From Cyanobacteria bacterium CG_2015-22_32_23 (lineage in GTDB: Bacteria; Cyanobacteriota; Cyanobacteriia; Cyanobacteriales; Cyanobacteriaceae): a DNA stretch of 57,579 nucleotides. The position numbers were made by a program, and so were the translations under genes. The first letter of the stretch is position 1; every line of letters begins with the position of its first letter. Below, piece after piece: positions 53,197 through 57,579 of this stretch. The stretch is taken from positions 1 through 57,579 of the forward strand of contig JAACUG010000068.1 in the NCBI GenBank assembly GCA_009993045.1, written 5' to 3'. Below the pieces are notes generated by a model. The model did not search any database, was not told where the DNA came from, and was given only the letters and a program-made list of their open reading frames with translations.

Positions 53197-54948
53197 TTAC
53201 AGTTTACGGTCGAATTTACCTAATTGTTTAAGTAAACGAAACAACGAAAAAGCTGGAATGACACTGATAATAGCAACAACTATTGCTAATTGCCAAAGTC
53301 CGTTAACAACCAGTATAGTACTAGATAGAATTAAAGCACTCATAAATAAACTATAGTTAGTTGCCATTTGCATTCCAGCGATACGGCGTAATAATCGTTC
53401 CGACTCTAATGATCTTACCCTTAAACGGAGATCTCCCCGTTCTAATTTTTCTATTGTATCCTCTAATCGTCTTGGCAAACTCAAAGCGCTATTACTAACT
53501 TGTATTGCTTGACGGCTAAATTCATCAAAAATTGATTTACCGACTCCATTATTATTAAAATCACTCATGATTTGTAAAGCAAAAGGTTGTGCTACCTCCA
53601 TAAAATTAAAATCTGGATCTAATCCTTTTCCAACACCCTCAAGGGTAGAAAAAGCGCGCATCACAAAGGTGAAAGTAGCAGGAAAACGGAAGGGTTGATC
53701 ATAAGCTATTTCGTACAAATCTTCACTAATTTTACTGATAGATTGCTCCTCAAAGGGTTTATCCATAAAATTATCTAGCATAAATTGTACCGATCTTCTA
53801 ATAGGACCTGGATCATCCATTACCGCTAAAGCCTCTAAATCTATTAAAGCATTAACCACACGATCTGCATTTTTTTCTGTGACACCAAATAACATCTCGA
53901 TTAGTTTTTCTTTGACATTACTTTTGAGTTGTCCCATCATACCAAAATCGTAGAAAATTAATGCTCCATCACTTGCTACAGCCAAGTTACCCGGATGAGG
54001 ATCAGCATGGAAAAAACCATCATTTAATAGCTGTTGTAAATAGGCTTTTGCTCCTAATTTGGCTAATACTTTTCGATCTAATCCTGCGGCTTCTAAAGCT
54101 TCATAGTGATTAATTTTAATTCCAGGCAGATATTCTAAAGTTAATACCCGAAAAGAAGTATAACGCCAATAAATTCTTGGTACTTTTACCCAATTAGCCG
54201 AGCGAAAATTACGTCTAAAAGTATCGGCACTACGTCCTTCTTTTAAGTAGTCAGTTTCCTCCCATAAAATACGAGAGCATTCTTCATAAATGGCTAACCA
54301 ATCCTTTCCTTTTCCCCAACGAGGATGATTTTGAAAATAACGAGTAATTTGTTTCAGAATAGCTAAATCAATGGTAAATAATTGCGGTAATCCGGGGCGT
54401 TGAATTTTGACAACTACTTCTTCCCCTGAGTTTAACTGTGCTTTATGAACTTGTCCTAAACTTGCGGCTGCTAAGGGTGTAGGATCAAAACTACGGAATA
54501 ATTTATTTAAAGGTTTTCCTAAATCTTTTTCAATAATAGCTGTAACTTGTTCAAAACTAAAAGCTGGAACTCGATCTTGTAACTTGGATAGTTCTCTAAC
54601 ATATTCTGCGGGAAAAATGTCCTCACGAGTAGAAAATAATTGACCTACTTTAATAAAGGTTGGCCCTAATTCTAATAAATTTTCTCGAATCCATGCTGCT
54701 TGAATTTGCCGACGTTGCGATCGCTTTTCATCAGTATAACCATTAGCATAAGTCCATTTTTTGCTATTACGCCAAAGTTTGAAAATCAGAATTAAAACAA
54801 AAGTCCAAATATCAATACGACGACGAGCAGGAGAGTAATTATCTCGATTCCAACGATAACTTTTTTTTCCAGCTTCAGGCTTATTCGATATTACTAAAGG
54901 GCTACTTGAAGGTAAATATTCTTTTGGATTAGGGTAAGTTGCTGACAC
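53197..54948 (-). CDS. ABC1/UbiB/AarF-family atypical kinase
   Basis: The 583-residue protein has the family hallmarks: KxGQ loop in FIKVGQLFSTR, Ala-rich loop AAASLGQVHKA, ExD in the helical extension and FFHADPHPGNL for the catalytic loop with YDFGMMGQ. Two hydrophobic segments near the C-terminus (about 540-575) anchor it in membrane. Family members support quinone or prenyl-lipid metabolism. In cyanobacteria and plastids they associate with plastoquinone and tocopherol. The start is GTG at 54948. Confidence 0.92.
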   Translation of the reverse strand: MSATYPNPKEYLPSSSPLVISNKPEAGKKSYRWNRDNYSPARRRIDIWTFVLILIFKLWRNSKKWTYANGYTDEKRSQRRQIQAAWIRENLLELGPTFIKVGQLFSTREDIFPAEYVRELSKLQDRVPAFSFEQVTAIIEKDLGKPLNKLFRSFDPTPLAAASLGQVHKAQLNSGEEVVVKIQRPGLPQLFTIDLAILKQITRYFQNHPRWGKGKDWLAIYEECSRILWEETDYLKEGRSADTFRRNFRSANWVKVPRIYWRYTSFRVLTLEYLPGIKINHYEALEAAGLDRKVLAKLGAKAYLQQLLNDGFFHADPHPGNLAVASDGALIFYDFGMMGQLKSNVKEKLIEMLFGVTEKNADRVVNALIDLEALAVMDDPGPIRRSVQFMLDNFMDKPFEEQSISKISEDLYEIAYDQPFRFPATFTFVMRAFSTLEGVGKGLDPDFNFMEVAQPFALQIMSDFNNNGVGKSIFDEFSRQAIQVSNSALSLPRRLEDTIEKLERGDLRLRVRSLESERLLRRIAGMQMATNYSLFMSALILSSTILVVNGLWQLAIVVAIISVIPAFSLFRLLKQLGKFDRKL

Positions 54949-54984
54949 TGGTATTTTTATAAATTTGGTTTACTAAATGATTAG

Positions 54985-55034
54985 GAGATAAAAGAAAACG
55001 GGGAGATAAAAGGAAACGGGGAGTTAGGAGTTAG
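54985..55034. repeat. Short tandem repeats GAGATAAAAGRAAACGGG and GAGTTAG
   Basis: Two 18-base copies (54985-55002, 55003-55020; one mismatch) are followed by two GAGTTAG units. They separate the ABC1-kinase start from the DUF6825 stop. Related units appear inverted in the minisatellite at 21942. Confidence 0.85.
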
Positions 55035-55069
55035 GAATTTACCTTTGCCCTTTACCCTTTGCTTTCTTA

Positions 55070-55381
55070 CTATTTTTGGCGATAATTATTCAATTCTGCT
55101 TTTAAACGAGCAATTTCCGCCCTAAGTTCATCTAATAATTCTTGTAAATCAACGCACTTATTAGCCGTTACCGTTATAGTGGTAGGGTTATCGACTCTTT
55201 GTTTTTCAGCTTCTGCCCTAGCTTTTACTTCTCTAGCAAATTCCTCTAGTCTGTGTTTAGTTTCTGCATCGAATTTACCAATATCACTCAGAATATTAGT
55301 TAAGCTATCTTCTAGTTTTTCGGTGACAACTTCGGCAAAGGCTTTACCAAAAATAAATACTTCTGTTAGTGGATTACTCAT
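55070..55381 (-). CDS. DUF6825 family protein
   Basis: The ATG at 55381 gives 103 residues: MSNPLTEVFIFGKAFAEVVT, an acidic helical region (LSDIGKFDAETKHRLEEFAR) and a C-terminal coiled coil (LLDELRAEIARLKAELNNYR). It is a small conserved cyanobacterial family. The coiled coil suggests an oligomeric or membrane-associated role, but none is known. It lies upstream of the ABC1 kinase on the same strand. Confidence 0.75.
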   Translation of the reverse strand: MSNPLTEVFIFGKAFAEVVTEKLEDSLTNILSDIGKFDAETKHRLEEFAREVKARAEAEKQRVDNPTTITVTANKCVDLQELLDELRAEIARLKAELNNYRQK

Positions 55382-55475
55382 TTGCAATATTTCTTAACGC
55401 TTTTGTTACAAATTATATCTTTTATTTTCATAACATCGCTACGAATACTTTATAGATAGCTTAAATTTTTATAAG

Positions 55476-55694
55476 TAGGGTTTGCTGAATAAATCAGAAA
55501 GCTATTAAAATCAAGACTTGGGGCATCGTTAAGTTAATAAAAAAGTGCGTAGTTTTAGGCATTTTTGCTCAAAAAACAGGGTAGTATTATACAGTTACAA
55601 ACTCTAATTTCAAAAATCAAAACCATTAAAACCTTTGCCCTTTGCCCATTGCCCTTTGCCCTACCCCTTCCTCAGACTTTTTCAGCAACCCCTA
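55476..55694. mobile_element. 219-bp MITE-like element (copy 1)
   Basis: The left end TAGGGTTTGCTGAATAAATC and the inverted right end TAGGGGTTGCTGAAAAAGTC match at 17 of 20 bases. A TA dinucleotide at each junction would fit a TA target site as used by IS630/Tc1-type elements. The interior has no gene but contains CTTTGCCC short repeats. Its first 92 bases recur at 57488-57579. Confidence 0.75.
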
Positions 55695-55908
55695 AGTATT
55701 AAACCATTTAGAGATTGCATATTTTAAATTAAAAATAATAACTAACAATCTTCGTTGTCTCTTACCTGAGACTTGAAACCTGATACTTAAAACCTATTAA
55801 AACTTAATATGTGAATGAGTGGGTAATGTCAGTTAATAATCAAAATGAGGTAAAATTGAATGTTATAAAGAATCAGAAGTATATCATCGTTCCCCTAAAA
55901 CTAAATCA

Positions 55909-57423
55909 ATGTTTAAGCCATTATCAGATCTAGTAAAATCTTTTGGGAAAGACTCAGGCAATTTGTTGAAAAATCGTTACCAATTACTTAATCAAGTCGG
56001 TAGAGGATCTATGGGACAAGTGTATAAAGCCATAGATAAATCATCAAATAATACAACTATTGCCATTAAATTTTTATCCCAAGCACTCTTAGATGAAAGA
56101 ATGCGCCGAAGATTTGAAACCGAAGCAAAAATAAGTGCTTTATTAGGAGAACAAAGTAATCATATTGTCAAGGTAAAAGATTATGGTTTAGACAACAATC
56201 AAGTTCCTTTTTATGTGATGGAATATTTAGAAGGAGATGATTTAGATCAATTAATCAAAAATAAGGCTATTTCTTTAAGTCGATTTTTATTTTTAATACG
56301 TCAGATTTGTTTAGGATTAGAATGCGCCCACAATGGTATTTTAGTTAACGGCGAATTAGCTCCTATTATTCATCGAGATATTAAACCTAGTAATATATTT
56401 TTAGCAAAAGATTCTGACAGTGAAGGAATTATTAAAATTTTAGATTTCGGTATTGCTCAAATTCATAATTCTGATCAAGGTACATTACAAAAAAGTTTTA
56501 TGGGTACTCCCGAATATTGCTCTCCCGAACAAATGGCTGAAGACGAGTTACACCCAACTTCCGATATTTATAGTTTAGGTGTTTTGATGTACCGAATGTT
56601 AACCCAAAAAAATCCTATTGAAGCTGAGAATCGTACTTTTCAAGCGTGGTATCGAGCACATCATGAAAATAACCCTAAACCTTTACCTAATTATTTACAG
56701 TTACCTAAAGATTTAGATACTTTAATTATGAGATGTTTGTCTAAATCTCCTAGCGATCGCCCTCAAAATATGGGTGAAATAATGAGAGTTATTTATCCTT
56801 TAGAAAGAGAATATAAAAGTCGTAAAACTTCGGAAACTATTTCTTTTAATGAGAGTAGAAAAAGTCACGAAACTTTGCCATTACAACAAATATATCTTCA
56901 AAGTAGTTGGCCTAGTGATAAACCCCAGAAAAAAATTGTTTTTCCCTGTTTAACAGATGCTCAAGAAGGTACTTTTTCTAGTTTATGGACAATGTTAGAA
57001 TCTCAAGATATAAATGTTTTTGTACCTAAATCTACTCTTTGCTTTAATCATTTCATCTTTCAAGAATCTCCCCATCCAATGATTTTATGGGTTAATTTAC
57101 TTTATTGTCGTGAATATGAACCTAAATGGTTACCTTGTTATTTAGATTTAAAAACAGAAATAGGTTATCAAATTACAATTAATTTATGTGCTAATAGTTT
57201 ATATTATATTATATTATTTGAACTAGATAAATCTAATCAATATCAGCAAATATTAACAGTTAAAATTAATGAAGAAAAAACTAAACAATTACAAAGTTTT
57301 TTAGTAAAAAGTGCTTCTTTTAAAGGAAAAAATCAGGCTGAAGTAAGTAAAATTGCACTGAAAAAACAATTTGAATCTATTAAAAATAATATCCTAAATT
57401 CTATTGATCGTTCTCATAAATAA
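55909..57423 (+). CDS. Serine/threonine protein kinase
   Basis: The 504-residue product has a Hanks-type kinase domain (about 24-300): Gly loop VGRGSMGQVYKA, Lys in IAIKFL, HRDIKPSN, DFG in ILDFGIAQ and GTPEYCSPEQ. No membrane segment is present. The C-terminal ~190 residues (SSWPSDKPQKK onward) form a domain seen in other cyanobacterial kinases, of unknown function. A near-identical mobile-element end lies on each side. It may act with the PP2C phosphatase and the FHA protein in this window, which is inference. Confidence 0.93.
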   Translation: MFKPLSDLVKSFGKDSGNLLKNRYQLLNQVGRGSMGQVYKAIDKSSNNTTIAIKFLSQALLDERMRRRFETEAKISALLGEQSNHIVKVKDYGLDNNQVPFYVMEYLEGDDLDQLIKNKAISLSRFLFLIRQICLGLECAHNGILVNGELAPIIHRDIKPSNIFLAKDSDSEGIIKILDFGIAQIHNSDQGTLQKSFMGTPEYCSPEQMAEDELHPTSDIYSLGVLMYRMLTQKNPIEAENRTFQAWYRAHHENNPKPLPNYLQLPKDLDTLIMRCLSKSPSDRPQNMGEIMRVIYPLEREYKSRKTSETISFNESRKSHETLPLQQIYLQSSWPSDKPQKKIVFPCLTDAQEGTFSSLWTMLESQDINVFVPKSTLCFNHFIFQESPHPMILWVNLLYCREYEPKWLPCYLDLKTEIGYQITINLCANSLYYIILFELDKSNQYQQILTVKINEEKTKQLQSFLVKSASFKGKNQAEVSKIALKKQFESIKNNILNSIDRSHK

Positions 57424-57487
57424 GACATTAACTAACTAGGCAAAATTAATTGTATCTTTATTTTATTAAAGGACAAAATTTACTATT

Positions 57488-57579
57488 TAGGGTTTGCTGA
57501 ATAAATCAGAAAGCTATTAAAATCAAGGCTTGGGGCATCGTTAAGTTAATAAAAAAGTGCGTAGTTTTAGGCATTTTTG
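57488..57579. mobile_element. Mobile-element end (copy 2), continues past the window
   Basis: These 92 bases are identical to 55476-55567 except for one base (A to G). The orientation is the same. The element may be a full insertion sequence with a transposase to the right, or another MITE copy; the window ends inside it. Confidence 0.8.

Overview
The window is AT-rich chromosomal DNA from a cyanobacterium. It carries photosystem genes (psbV, psaC, psbH, psbN, psbI), cytochrome b6f genes (petC-petA), a phycobilisome linker, the carboxysome gene ccmO, light-dependent protochlorophyllide reductase, the ferredoxin-thioredoxin reductase catalytic subunit, and many copies of the HIP1 octamer GCGATCGC. 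The rod linker followed by a CpeR-like gene suggests a strain that makes phycoerythrin. Gene content and low GC resemble the Geminocystis/Cyanobacterium group, but that placement is inference. Genes lie on both strands in short operons, with many AT-rich gaps filled by short repeats. Most of the window is core genome.

Layout. 0-3 kb: a tRNA-Ser cut by the window edge, petC-petA (minus), a divergent DUF3067 gene, and a decayed hicBA toxin-antitoxin pair flanked by a 32-bp direct repeat. 3-11 kb (plus strand): remA-like, gmk, an NlpE/META protein, psbV, a sugar-type ABC ATPase, a DUF3352 protein and ligA. 11-15 kb: rod linker, CpeR-like regulator, gyrB. 15-27 kb: a truncated ABC-2 permease beside a transposase scar, thrC, then mostly minus-strand genes: PRC-barrel protein, b6f heme-ci assembly factor, rpaB, amidase, an 8-bp minisatellite, por, a TnpB scar, a pseudouridine synthase, a nucleotidyltransferase, ridA and psaC. 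27-34 kb: a 1.2-kb AT-rich leader, rne, mntC, two MITE-like elements, a HAD hydrolase and rpsP-khpA. 34-44 kb: an ankyrin protein, tRNA-His, a GHMP kinase, tatA, psbH/psbN, ftrC, ccmO, a membrane GTPase, a hydrolase, rpe and a TPR protein. 44-57.6 kb: an FHA-PAS-GGDEF-EAL protein with degenerate catalytic motifs, cupin-queE, rsmA, hisIE, hemE, psbI, pyrR, a PP2C phosphatase, an ABC1/UbiB kinase, and a Ser/Thr kinase flanked by two near-identical mobile-element ends.

Themes. Several genes serve electron-transport biogenesis: petCA, the DUF3067 gene, the heme-ci factor, and tatA (the Rieske protein is a Tat substrate). Light and redox control is represented by RpaB, the CpeR-like regulator and FtrC. 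Phospho-signalling is represented by the PP2C phosphatase, the Ser/Thr kinase and the FHA protein. I saw no CRISPR array, prophage or clear biosynthetic cluster. The least ordinary items are the scarred hicBA locus, the linker/CpeR unit, the FHA-PAS-GGDEF-EAL protein, the mobile-element ends bracketing the kinase, and the small palindromic and MITE-like repeats between genes.
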